This document shows, piece by piece, positions 7,475 to 13,768 of a stretch of 13,768 bases of DNA (position 1 is its first letter; the number at the start of each line of letters is the position of its first letter). A program made the position numbers and the translations under genes. This stretch comes from Nitrospira sp. (GTDB lineage Bacteria > Nitrospirota > Nitrospiria > Nitrospirales > Nitrospiraceae), in assembly GCA_020697375.1 (NCBI GenBank), contig JAJFBJ010000084.1, forward strand, positions 1 through 13,768, read 5' to 3'. The notes beneath the pieces were generated by a model that saw only the letters and a list, made by a program, of their open reading frames with translations, was not told the origin of the DNA and did not search any database.

Positions 7475-7869
7475 GTTGAGCGCATCCTCCGACTGATGAA
7501 CCGATCGTCCCAAACGGGACGATGCCTACGCTCTGACGTCACCATGATGTAGAAAAAGGCCGGCCGACCCTACTGCCCGTCTCATGGTATCGATAAAGCG
7601 GGTCTGGGACCGCGCAGTCACGGCCTCCCGCGGCGCCACCAGAAAAACTCCGCTAGATCTAGCCGCGCAGGTCGGACAATGCAAGGAAAAAACCTGAGAG
7701 AGGCGGCCAGCCAAGGCCGGCAGAGGCAGACTGAGTTGGCGCAAGATGCAGGGACCGTTCTTTCGGCCTCTCGATGATAAGGTGTAGTCGGCGCTGGTCG
7801 AGGCGAAGCGTTCGGAAGCCATCTGTGCCAGGCGTTAGACAGCGGCAAGGGCCATCAGACCACAGGCGC
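7475..7869. other. Intergenic region before the dab cluster
   Basis: These 395 bp separate the end of the threonine ammonia-lyase gene from the dabB-like gene, both on the minus strand. It should hold the dab promoter, but no strong -35/-10 pair is evident. The best minus-strand candidate, TTGCAT-N17-TAGATC near 7655-7685, matches at only three positions in each box. The one clear structure is the inverted repeat at 7504-7523. An open frame at 7526-7822 on the minus strand has no ribosome site and no recognisable protein character, and is not called. No clean intrinsic terminator for the lyase gene was found. Confidence 0.5.
7504..7523. promoter_or_regulatory. Perfect inverted repeat in the dabB leader (possible operator or hairpin)
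   Basis: ATCGTCCC (7504-7511), loop AAAC, GGGACGAT (7516-7523) is a perfect 8-bp inverted repeat, 30 bp upstream of the dabB-like ATG on the transcribed strand. It could be a dimeric repressor or activator site, or an RNA hairpin in the 5' leader. No T-tract follows, so it is not a terminator. Confidence 0.45.
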
Positions 7870-9078
7870 TCATTCGATGAGGCTGAATTCATAGCGCGAG
7901 TTATTGAGCCTGCTCAGCAACTCTGAGACGTGGTCGCGTCCGCGGGTTTCCATGGTGATGTCGATCGCGGTTTCGCTCAGGCTCACGCCGTAATGCGCTC
8001 GGTTGTACGAGGTCTCAACGATGTTGGCACTCGCCTTGGCGATCACCGCGGCCAGTCCTTCCAGCGCACCCGGATAGTCGGGAAGGCGTACCCGGAGTCG
8101 CAAACGCCGCCCGTCTCGGACCATACCCTGTTCGATGATCCTGGCGAGCACGTTTACATCGAGATTGCCGCCGGACACCAGCAACGCGATATTTTTTCCT
8201 CGATGGCTCGTCCTTCCTTGAAGCATCGCCGCGAGCGCAATGGCGCCGGCTCCTTCCGCCAACGTCTTCTCCTGTTCCAACAACAGCAGAATTGCCGCCG
8301 CGATGTCCGCTTCATCGACCGTGACCACGTGATCCACGTATCTCCGTACCAGCGGCAGGGCCAGCGTACCCGCCTTTCGAACGGCGATCCCGTCCGCCAA
8401 GGTAGAGGCCGGGGGAAGATTGACCGGCTCCCCCAGCTCCAGGGCTGCCTTCATCGACGGCAGACGCGACGTTTGCACGCCGATGACCTCGACCTGTGAA
8501 TCACGCTCTTTCACCGCACATCCGATTCCGGCGATGAGCCCGCCGCCGCCCACCGGGACGACAATCACGTCCAGCGCCGGGTTCTGTGCCAGGATCTCCA
8601 ACCCGAGGGTTCCCTGCCCGGCGATCACCGCTTCGTCATCGAATGCGTGGATGAACGTGGCGTTCGTATACAGGCTCCGTTCGACGGCCGCCTCGTAAGC
8701 CTCGTCGTAGTTGCTGCCGTGCAGAACGACATCCGCGCCATGGGTTCGGGTGGCGGAGACTTTGATGAGCGGCGTAGAGCGCGGCATCCAGATTTGGGCC
8801 GGAATGCCGCGCCGGGCTGCATGGTACGCCACCCCCTGTCCGTGGTTGCCCGCAGAGGCCGCGATCACGCCGCGCCGCTTCTCGTCGTCGGTCATCGTAA
8901 GGATTCGGTTCAATGCGCCGCGCTCCTTGAAGGATCCCGTCATCTGCAGGTTTTCGAGCTTCAAGTAAATCGCGTTGCCCGTCAGATCGGAGAGCAGCTT
9001 CGAGTGCACCAGGGGGGATTCGTAGATCGCCGGCTTGATCCGGCCGGCTGCCTCTTCGATGCGGGTGAGATCCATCAT
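7870..9078 (-). CDS. ilvA: Threonine ammonia-lyase (threonine dehydratase), single ACT domain
   Basis: A PLP enzyme of fold type II converting threonine to 2-oxobutanoate and ammonia, the first committed step of isoleucine synthesis from threonine. The 402-aa product has the PLP lysine at Lys51 in TGSFKERGAL, the substrate loop SAGNHGQG (75-82), the tetraglycine phosphate cradle VGGGGLIAGI (176-185) and SGGN (302-305). The last 75 residues (RLRLRVRLPDYPGALEGLAA to the end) form one ACT domain, typical of the short TdcB/IlvA class, so allosteric control by an amino acid is expected. The frame is open to 9141, but the ATG at 9078 has AGGGA six bases upstream and aligns with the family start; a second ATG follows directly. 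A terminator lies between this gene and a 41-codon upstream ORF, and no promoter is evident in the 62-nt gap, suggesting expression by read-through. Serine could also be a substrate. Confidence 0.93.
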   Translation of the reverse strand: MMDLTRIEEAAGRIKPAIYESPLVHSKLLSDLTGNAIYLKLENLQMTGSFKERGALNRILTMTDDEKRRGVIAASAGNHGQGVAYHAARRGIPAQIWMPRSTPLIKVSATRTHGADVVLHGSNYDEAYEAAVERSLYTNATFIHAFDDEAVIAGQGTLGLEILAQNPALDVIVVPVGGGGLIAGIGCAVKERDSQVEVIGVQTSRLPSMKAALELGEPVNLPPASTLADGIAVRKAGTLALPLVRRYVDHVVTVDEADIAAAILLLLEQEKTLAEGAGAIALAAMLQGRTSHRGKNIALLVSGGNLDVNVLARIIEQGMVRDGRRLRLRVRLPDYPGALEGLAAVIAKASANIVETSYNRAHYGVSLSETAIDITMETRGRDHVSELLSRLNNSRYEFSLIE

Positions 9079-9139
9079 GCAAGTCCCTTCTTTTTTTCGT
9101 CTTTCGGCCGACTCCTGTGATGCATCTCTTGGTCTCCTC

Positions 9140-9180
9140 AAAAAGAAAAAGCCCCTGGCGGAACCGAATCCGCCAGAGGC
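9140..9180 (-). terminator. Intrinsic terminator upstream of ilvA, likely an attenuator
   Basis: On the minus strand GCCTCTGGCGGA (9180-9169), a six-base loop and TCCGCCAGGGGC (9162-9151) form a 12-bp stem with one G-U pair, followed at once by TTTTTCTTTTT (9150-9140). This is a textbook Rho-independent terminator, acting only leftward. It sits 40 nt after the stop of the small ORF and 62 nt before the ilvA start. Confidence 0.9.
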
Positions 9181-9216
9181 CTCATTGCTTGCGTAGAAGA
9201 TCTCGATCGCAGGCAG

Positions 9217-9228
9217 GGCTCAGGCGGA
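9217..9228 (-). promoter_or_regulatory. Candidate antiterminator arm overlapping the small ORF stop codon
   Basis: On the minus strand TCCGCCTGAGCC (9228-9217), which includes the TGA stop of the 41-codon ORF, can pair with the 5' arm of the terminator (9180-9169) at 10 of 12 positions. That pairing excludes the terminator. Whether it forms would depend on whether a ribosome sits on the stop codon, as in amino-acid leader attenuation. The complementarity is seen; the function is inferred. Confidence 0.45.
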
Positions 9229-9345
9229 GCCGGCGATCATAATCGCCGCCGCCATGTCCATGCCGATGTTCTGCAGACCGAGAGTCATGAATTCTTCGAC
9301 TTGTCTATGAACCAAAGATGTGATTACGGTGTGAGTGTATCGCAT
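9220..9345 (-). CDS. 41-aa small ORF upstream of ilvA, possible leader peptide
   Basis: ATG at 9345 with AAGGA seven bases upstream (9357-9353); a longer start at 9360 has no ribosome site. The product begins MRYTHTVITSLV and ends MAAAIMIAGSA. It contains four Thr and four Ile, including Ile35 and Ile37 just before the end, and six Met, with no known domain. It ends 40 nt before the terminator, and ilvA follows on the same strand. It is either a regulatory leader peptide whose translation controls read-through into ilvA, or an independent small protein with its own terminator. The Thr and Ile content is moderate, not the run of control codons seen in the enteric thr leader. Confidence 0.5.
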   Translation of the reverse strand: MRYTHTVITSLVHRQVEEFMTLGLQNIGMDMAAAIMIAGSA

Positions 9346-9394
9346 GCCGGCGTCCTTCATCAACCCGGGTGCTCGAGAGCAGGAGCAAGGGGGG

Positions 9395-9424
9395 TTGGAG
9401 GAATCGGATTGCGGTGGCTATAAT
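9395..9424 (+). promoter_or_regulatory. Sigma70-like promoter of selO
   Basis: A perfect -10 box TATAAT (9419-9424) follows TTGGAG (9395-9400, 3/6 match to the -35) after an 18-base spacer. Transcription would start near 9431, leaving a leader of about 85 nt before selO. This lies in the divergent region between the small minus-strand ORF and selO. Confidence 0.55.
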
Positions 9425-9517
9425 CGGCCTCTCTCCAGCACGAGCGCATTTTCCTCTTCACTCTGGAATCGGATCTGGAAGGCAACTTTCGATAGGACCT
9501 AGGAGAGCCAGGAATTC

Positions 9518-10993
9518 ATGAGCCGCCATACCCTCGAAACGCTGAGATTCGACAATAGCTATGCGCGCTTGCCCGGTCAGTTCTACGCCAAGGTGAACCC
9601 CACGCCGTTCGCTGCGCCGCCCTATCTCATCAGCGTGAATCCGTCGGCGCTCGAACTGTTGGACCTCGACCCGTCTGAAGCGGCCAGGCCGGAATTCCCG
9701 GGAGTATTCGGAGGAAGCCTCCTGGTGCCTGGCATGGAACCCTTGGCCATGCTCTATTCGGGCCATCAGTTCGGCGTGTACGTGCCCCAACTCGGCGACG
9801 GCCGGGCGATTCTTCTCGGCGAAGTGAAGAACGGCCGCGGCGAGCGTTGGGATTTGCATTTGAAGGGTGCGGGGATGACGCCGTTTTCACGCGACGGAGA
9901 CGGGCGTTCGGTGCTCCGATCCGCCATTCGTGAATATCTCTGTTGTGAAGCCATGCATGGCCTCGGCATTCCGACCACGCGCGCGCTCTGTCTGGTGGGG
10001 AGCGACGACAAGGTCTATCGCGAACAGATCGAAACCGGCGCGACGATCGTCCGGATGGCGCCCTCGCATGTGCGCTTCGGCACGTTCGAAATTTTTTATT
10101 ATCGAAAGCAGCATGAGCATCTGCAGCGGCTGGCGGATTATACGATCGAGATGCATTTCCCCCACCTCGCGCAGGCAGCCGACAAGTATGTCCGCTTCTT
10201 TGCCGAAGTGGTGGATCGAACGGCGAGATTGATCGCGCATTGGCAGTCCGTCGGCTGGGCGCATGGCGTGCTGAATACAGACAACATGTCGATCCTGGGC
10301 ATCACGCTCGATTACGGCCCCTACGGATTCATGGACGATTACGATCCCGGTTTCATTTGCAACCATTCCGATTACAACGGGCGGTATGCCTTCAACCAAC
10401 AGCCCTACATCGGGCTCTGGAATCTGAGTTGTCTGGCGCAAACTCTGTTGCCGCTGGCCCCCAAAGAAGCGCTGAAGGGGGCGATGGATACGTACCAGAC
10501 GAGCGTCGACCGGCATTATCGAGACCTGATGCGGTCCAAGCTGGGACTGGCCGAGGAACGAGCCGGTGACGAAGATCTGCTGCAGGACCTGAAGTCGCTC
10601 CTGGTCGGGAGCCGCGCGGACTATACGATCTTCTGGCGCGAGCTCGGGACATTTTCATCCGCCCCGGGCGCCGCGAATGAGCGGCTGCGCGAGCATTTCC
10701 TGAACCCGGAGCGGTTCGACGAGTGGGCGGCGCAATATCGCGAGAGACTGCAAAGCGAACAGAGCCGCGACGAGGAACGCCGCCGGCTGATGGATCTGGT
10801 GAACCCAAAGTACGTTCTGCGTAATTACCTCGCGCAGGCGGCGATCGAGAAGGCTCAGCAGAAAGACTATTCCGAAATCGACCGGCTGCTGCAGCTGCTT
10901 CAGAATCCTTGCAGAGAACAGCCCGGCATGGAATCCTACGCCGCCGCGCCCCCGAACTGGGGCAAACACATCAGCGTGAGCTGCTCGTCCTAG
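9518..10993 (+). CDS. selO: Protein adenylyltransferase SelO (YdiU/UPF0061), Cys form
   Basis: SelO is a pseudokinase-fold enzyme that binds ATP upside down and transfers AMP to Ser, Thr or Tyr of target proteins, linked in bacteria to redox and glutathione metabolism. The 491-aa product is full length. Residues known from Pseudomonas syringae SelO all recur three positions later: Lys116 (HLKGAG), Glu139, Arg179, Arg186 (HVRFGTF), catalytic Asp255 and Asn256 in NTDN, and Asp265 in LDYGPYGF. The C-terminus ends VSCSS, with Cys489 where eukaryotic homologues carry selenocysteine. The ATG at 9518 has AGGA a few bases upstream and a TATAAT promoter about 95 bp before it. It is divergent from the small ORF/ilvA unit and separated from the next gene by 234 bp holding that gene's own regulatory sites, so it is probably monocistronic. 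Confidence 0.95.
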   Translation: MSRHTLETLRFDNSYARLPGQFYAKVNPTPFAAPPYLISVNPSALELLDLDPSEAARPEFPGVFGGSLLVPGMEPLAMLYSGHQFGVYVPQLGDGRAILLGEVKNGRGERWDLHLKGAGMTPFSRDGDGRSVLRSAIREYLCCEAMHGLGIPTTRALCLVGSDDKVYREQIETGATIVRMAPSHVRFGTFEIFYYRKQHEHLQRLADYTIEMHFPHLAQAADKYVRFFAEVVDRTARLIAHWQSVGWAHGVLNTDNMSILGITLDYGPYGFMDDYDPGFICNHSDYNGRYAFNQQPYIGLWNLSCLAQTLLPLAPKEALKGAMDTYQTSVDRHYRDLMRSKLGLAEERAGDEDLLQDLKSLLVGSRADYTIFWRELGTFSSAPGAANERLREHFLNPERFDEWAAQYRERLQSEQSRDEERRRLMDLVNPKYVLRNYLAQAAIEKAQQKDYSEIDRLLQLLQNPCREQPGMESYAAAPPNWGKHISVSCSS

Positions 10994-11037
10994 CGGCCTT
11001 ATTCCTGATCCTCTCCCTGATTAAAAGCGGTTCGACG

Positions 11038-11078
11038 GTATCCAATCGGATACGGCGTTGTATCTGGGCCGATACAAC
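11038..11078. promoter_or_regulatory. Tandem palindromes, candidate activator (enhancer) sites
   Basis: Two copies of GTATC-N6-GATAC lie side by side. The first is at 11038-11053 (arms extend to GTATCC/GGATAC). The second has its core at 11060-11075 (arms extend to GTTGTATC/GATACAAC, 11057-11078). The cores start 22 bp apart, about two helical turns, so dimers would bind the same face of the DNA. They lie about 107 and 129 bp upstream of the start site predicted from the sigma54 promoter, where enhancer-binding proteins usually bind. They could instead be RNA hairpins after selO, but no T-tract follows. Confidence 0.55.
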
Positions 11079-11147
11079 CAGGACGCCCACGTGTGCCAGT
11101 GAAGAGCAGAACGTTCCGGATTCTCCTACAGTTCAACTGCTAAGTAG

Positions 11148-11164
11148 TTGGCACATTAGATGCT
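11148..11164 (+). promoter_or_regulatory. Sigma54 (-24/-12) promoter candidate
   Basis: TTGGCACATTAGATGCT matches the RpoN consensus TGGCAC-N5-TTGC(A/T) at 10 of 11 fixed positions, with the required GG-N10-GC spacing. Transcription would begin near 11175, about 53 nt before the ATG at 11228. No comparable sigma70 site was seen in this gap. Confidence 0.6.
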
Positions 11165-11227
11165 GGCTCTACCTGGTGGGAACAGGGTAGCTCAGAAGTC
11201 TTGAGCCATTGATGCAAGGGATTGCGA

Positions 11228-13768
11228 ATGGCCTTCAAGGGAGACGATTCCACCTTTTCATTGGCCGCGACGGTCACCTTGGCCCTCGCGGTAGCCGCCA
11301 TGGTGTTCACGAAGGAGCCGCTGCAGAGCTCGCGACCCCTTGGCAGCGGCACAGGTCTCCACGACACGGCCGGCGAACTCAAGGTCCGGGCGAGGCTGTG
11401 GGAAGATCCCTTCGAGGCGGTCGAGAAGGCTCTCGAGGCTCAGAGCCAGATCGCCGTCCAGATGGTCACCGACGGCAAGAGGGTCGAACTGGTGACCGCG
11501 ACTGTCGGTCAGCAGCCGCAGCTCGGCGACGGCCTAAACGCTCTGCACGACAAGATCAAAGAGGTCAAGATCGGGCGTATTCTAGCGTTGGTTGTGATGA
11601 CCCAGGGCGGATCGTCGGTCGAGGTAAGGGAAGAGCGTATCCGGGATCGTTATGCCGTGGGAGCGGCGCTGGAGGTGGGCTGTTTCGTTCCGGATCAGGG
11701 CGAGTCGCTGTCCTACTTCATGTGGGACTTTACCGCCTCGGTACAAGTCGAATCCATTGGGGCCTCGAATCGGGCCAGAAGTAAGTCGTCGTCCCCCAAA
11801 ACCGGCAAAATCCGCCTATCACAATACACGCCCTACGAGTGGTACAGCCGGAGCGCGATCAGTACCTGCGGTGAGTCGGGCAGGAAGCCCGAAGATTCCA
11901 TCCGCCACGTGTTGGTCCTATGGGTGAAAGCGCAAGAGGAAGAGGAGTCCATCCTCGCGCGCATCAATGCCTTAATCTCCGAGTTCGAAAAAGGGACCCA
12001 GCCCACATTCCCATTGCAAGTTAGACTCGTCGGCCCTCGCGCTTCGTCCGAATTTCAGAGCATGCTCAAGGAAATCGAGATGCATCTGTCGTCTGAAGGA
12101 GCTGAACACCAAAACCCGAAAGCCAAGTACAGCTGGCAACAAAAGGGCAAGACCCTCCAAATCTATTCCCCCTGGGCCACGGCCATGCCGGGCCTACTCT
12201 CATACGGACTGAAAGAAGTGAACGGGGGGGCCTGCCAGTCCTACGCTGCGTGCGAGACGGTGTTCGACCGATTGCTGAAGGCAGCCGGACTCGACCTCTC
12301 TTACCGCGTCACCAGCGACGAAGTTCTCTTCGGCTCCCTGATGGAAGAACTGGCTCGGTGGCAGGTGACGGTCGGACAAGACCGGATCGTGCTGATCGGA
12401 GAATGGGATTCGCTTTATGCCCGTGCCCTTCCGCTCACTTTCACTGCAGCGGCCTGTCAGTATGTGACCACGCAGCGTAAGGACAGTCGATGCAACAGCA
12501 TTCAAGAGGGGATCGATCAACTGCTTGGGCCTACCCTGTCGCCCCGTGCGTTGAACATCAGGCAATACAGTTACCTGCGTGGCTTAGACGGAGAAGCATC
12601 GGAAGGTCAGCCCAAGCGATCCAAGTCCAAGAAGGAGGATAAGGAACGGGACAAGGACAAAACGGAAGGCAAGGAACGGTTCAGGGATATCGACTCCTAT
12701 GAACGGCCGGAAGGCCAGGCGCAACTCGACTATGTGCGGCGTTTGGTTGCGCGCATCAAGGCCGAGTGTCAGGACGATATGCAAGCTGAGGATCAGCCAA
12801 GCGGCAAGGAAGCGGGAAAGGTAAAGGCCATTGGGATCCTGGGGAGGGATCCCTATGATGCCCTTCTGATTCTTCAGGCGGTCCGAGAGCAGTTTCCAAA
12901 CGTCCTGTTCTTTACGACCGATCTCGATGCGCGGTACTTCCACGAAGACGAGCAGAAATGGACGCGCAACCTCATCGTGGCTTCCCAATTCGGTGTGCAG
13001 TTGGAGCCCTCGCTGCAACAGACTATCCCGCCTTTCCGCAGTTCGCTTCAAACCTCCGCGTTCTTTGCGGTGCTGCAAGCGATCGAACGGATCACGCCGC
13101 AGCCGCCAGAAAGCACGATTCCTCCCCGTCTCTTCGAAATCGGGCGCCATGGCGCGGTCGATTTGAGTGTGGACACTTCACGCAATGGGGACAGCAATTG
13201 GGACAAGAGCATCCATCCGACTAGGGTGGATGTTGCAGATGACAGAAAGACTCTCAAACTGCCGCCGAGAATCGGATTGCTCTGGATCATCGGGTTAATC
13301 GTGGGCTTCCTTACTTTGTGGGGATATGGGCGGCTCTGGAACTGGTTGACGGCGTGGAACGAACCGGATCCGACTAAGCACCCACTTCTATGGATCCTAC
13401 GTCGAGCCTGGGTCTTCATTCCCGCGATCGTAGCTCTTTGGTTTTGGCGCCAGATCGTGCACTTTACCTATGCCGAAGAGGAACCCTTTTCCTGGTCCGA
13501 CGGCGTGAGCATCTGGCCGACGGAAGCCTTGCGACTGGTCGCCATTTCCCTGTGCCTCTTCTTCCTGATCAAGGCCTGCGCTGATTCCGTTCGCAATATC
13601 GACGAGCTCACGAAGTCCTTTTTCCCCGATGTATCCTGTCGGCCTCAGGCCGGCGGATGGCGGAACAGCTTGAAGGGATTCTGGAGCGACCTGGATTGGA
13701 TGTTCCATGGGTCCAAGCAGGACCATCCGGGCGCAGCGAGCGCGTTGTGGATGCGATACTGCCGCGCC
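11228..13768 (+). CDS. Large membrane protein of unknown function with a PBP-like sensor region (3' end beyond window)
   Basis: The frame stays open for all 847 codons to the window end, so the gene is partial. The ATG at 11228 has AGGGA six bases upstream and an in-frame stop at 11210. Residues 10-27 are a membrane anchor. Residues 30-680 are soluble and probably periplasmic. Within them, RIVLIGEWDSLYARALPL (386-403), SYLRGLDGE (448-456) and AIGILGRDPYDALLILQA (534-551) with FFTTDLDARY (561-570) and RNLIVASQFG (580-589) resemble the two-lobed type I periplasmic-binding fold. A charged Lys/Glu/Asp-rich insert (462-485) interrupts the region. Three more membrane helices follow (682-699, 724-740, 766-783), then a probably cytoplasmic tail (WRNSLKGFWSDLDWMFHG) that continues out of view. 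A sensor feeding a cytoplasmic output is plausible. I cannot name the family. A sigma54 promoter and tandem palindromes precede it. Confidence 0.85.
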   Translation, partial: MAFKGDDSTFSLAATVTLALAVAAMVFTKEPLQSSRPLGSGTGLHDTAGELKVRARLWEDPFEAVEKALEAQSQIAVQMVTDGKRVELVTATVGQQPQLGDGLNALHDKIKEVKIGRILALVVMTQGGSSVEVREERIRDRYAVGAALEVGCFVPDQGESLSYFMWDFTASVQVESIGASNRARSKSSSPKTGKIRLSQYTPYEWYSRSAISTCGESGRKPEDSIRHVLVLWVKAQEEEESILARINALISEFEKGTQPTFPLQVRLVGPRASSEFQSMLKEIEMHLSSEGAEHQNPKAKYSWQQKGKTLQIYSPWATAMPGLLSYGLKEVNGGACQSYAACETVFDRLLKAAGLDLSYRVTSDEVLFGSLMEELARWQVTVGQDRIVLIGEWDSLYARALPLTFTAAACQYVTTQRKDSRCNSIQEGIDQLLGPTLSPRALNIRQYSYLRGLDGEASEGQPKRSKSKKEDKERDKDKTEGKERFRDIDSYERPEGQAQLDYVRRLVARIKAECQDDMQAEDQPSGKEAGKVKAIGILGRDPYDALLILQAVREQFPNVLFFTTDLDARYFHEDEQKWTRNLIVASQFGVQLEPSLQQTIPPFRSSLQTSAFFAVLQAIERITPQPPESTIPPRLFEIGRHGAVDLSVDTSRNGDSNWDKSIHPTRVDVADDRKTLKLPPRIGLLWIIGLIVGFLTLWGYGRLWNWLTAWNEPDPTKHPLLWILRRAWVFIPAIVALWFWRQIVHFTYAEEEPFSWSDGVSIWPTEALRLVAISLCLFFLIKACADSVRNIDELTKSFFPDVSCRPQAGGWRNSLKGFWSDLDWMFHGSKQDHPGAASALWMRYCRA

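Noticed and set aside
7655..7685. TTGCAT-N17-TAGATC as the dab promoter
   Set aside because: Only three matches in each hexamer, no better than expected by chance in this length.
7526..7822. Minus-strand open frame of 98 codons between ilvA and the dabB-like gene
   Set aside because: No ribosome-binding site, composition unlike a real protein (Arg/Ser/Cys mixture), and overlapping frames equally open in GC-rich DNA.
11209..11784. 191-codon plus-strand frame overlapping the start of the large membrane protein
   Set aside because: It is an Arg/Gly-rich out-of-frame shadow; the 11228 frame has a ribosome site, a membrane anchor, and stays open for 847 codons.
12584..13150. 188-codon minus-strand frame
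   Set aside because: Antisense to the ordered sensor region of the large protein; no ribosome site seen.
1..13768. tRNA, rRNA, CRISPR array, insertion sequence with transposase
   Set aside because: No cloverleaf, ribosomal RNA sequence, regularly spaced direct repeats, or transposase-like frame was seen on either strand.

Overview
This 13.8-kb window is high-GC bacterial DNA carrying mostly metabolic chromosomal genes. The gene set is a DabA-type inorganic-carbon pump cluster with two NuoL/NuoN-like membrane subunits and a PII-like protein, a one-ACT-domain threonine ammonia-lyase, and SelO. Together with a dispersed-looking foldback repeat, this fits an autotrophic Gram-negative bacterium. 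My best guess is a Nitrospira-like nitrite oxidiser, but that rests on gene content and memory, not on a search.

Layout. Positions 11-200 hold a 190-bp, almost completely self-complementary foldback element with 22-bp terminal inverted repeats and a perfect apical hairpin at its centre. From 7474 down to 733 runs a minus-strand cluster: a NuoL-like proton-channel subunit (DabB-type), a shorter NuoN/NuoM-like subunit that lacks the usual lysines, DabA (1080 aa, with its Cys-x-Asp and His/Cys zinc residues), and a small PII-like protein. An 89-aa protein of unknown function (348-617) follows, with its own sigma70-like promoter. About 395 bp of non-coding DNA (7475-7869), including a 20-bp inverted repeat just before the dabB-like start, separates the cluster from a minus-strand threonine ammonia-lyase (7870-9078).

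Upstream of the lyase gene, on the same strand, lie a 41-codon ORF with a good ribosome-binding site, a strong intrinsic terminator, and an alternative pairing that would break the terminator. This looks like a transcription attenuator. The intergenic region also carries a plus-strand TATAAT promoter for selO (9518-10993), which is full length with every known AMPylation residue in place.

The right end holds the least understood part. One open frame starts at 11228 and runs without a stop through the end of the window (847 codons so far). It encodes a membrane protein with an N-terminal anchor, a large soluble region of about 650 residues that looks like a periplasmic-binding-protein-type sensor, and three more membrane helices. 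In front of it are a near-consensus sigma54 (-24/-12) promoter and, about 110-130 bp upstream of the predicted start site, two tandem GTATC-N6-GATAC palindromes 22 bp apart. This is the geometry of an enhancer for a sigma54 activator. This regulated large membrane protein is the best candidate here for an undescribed system.

How the genes work together: the dab cluster would couple ion flux through the NuoL-like subunits to CO2 hydration by DabA, with the PII-like protein as a possible regulator. The threonine lyase feeds isoleucine synthesis. SelO AMPylates proteins. No functional link between these and the large right-hand gene is visible.
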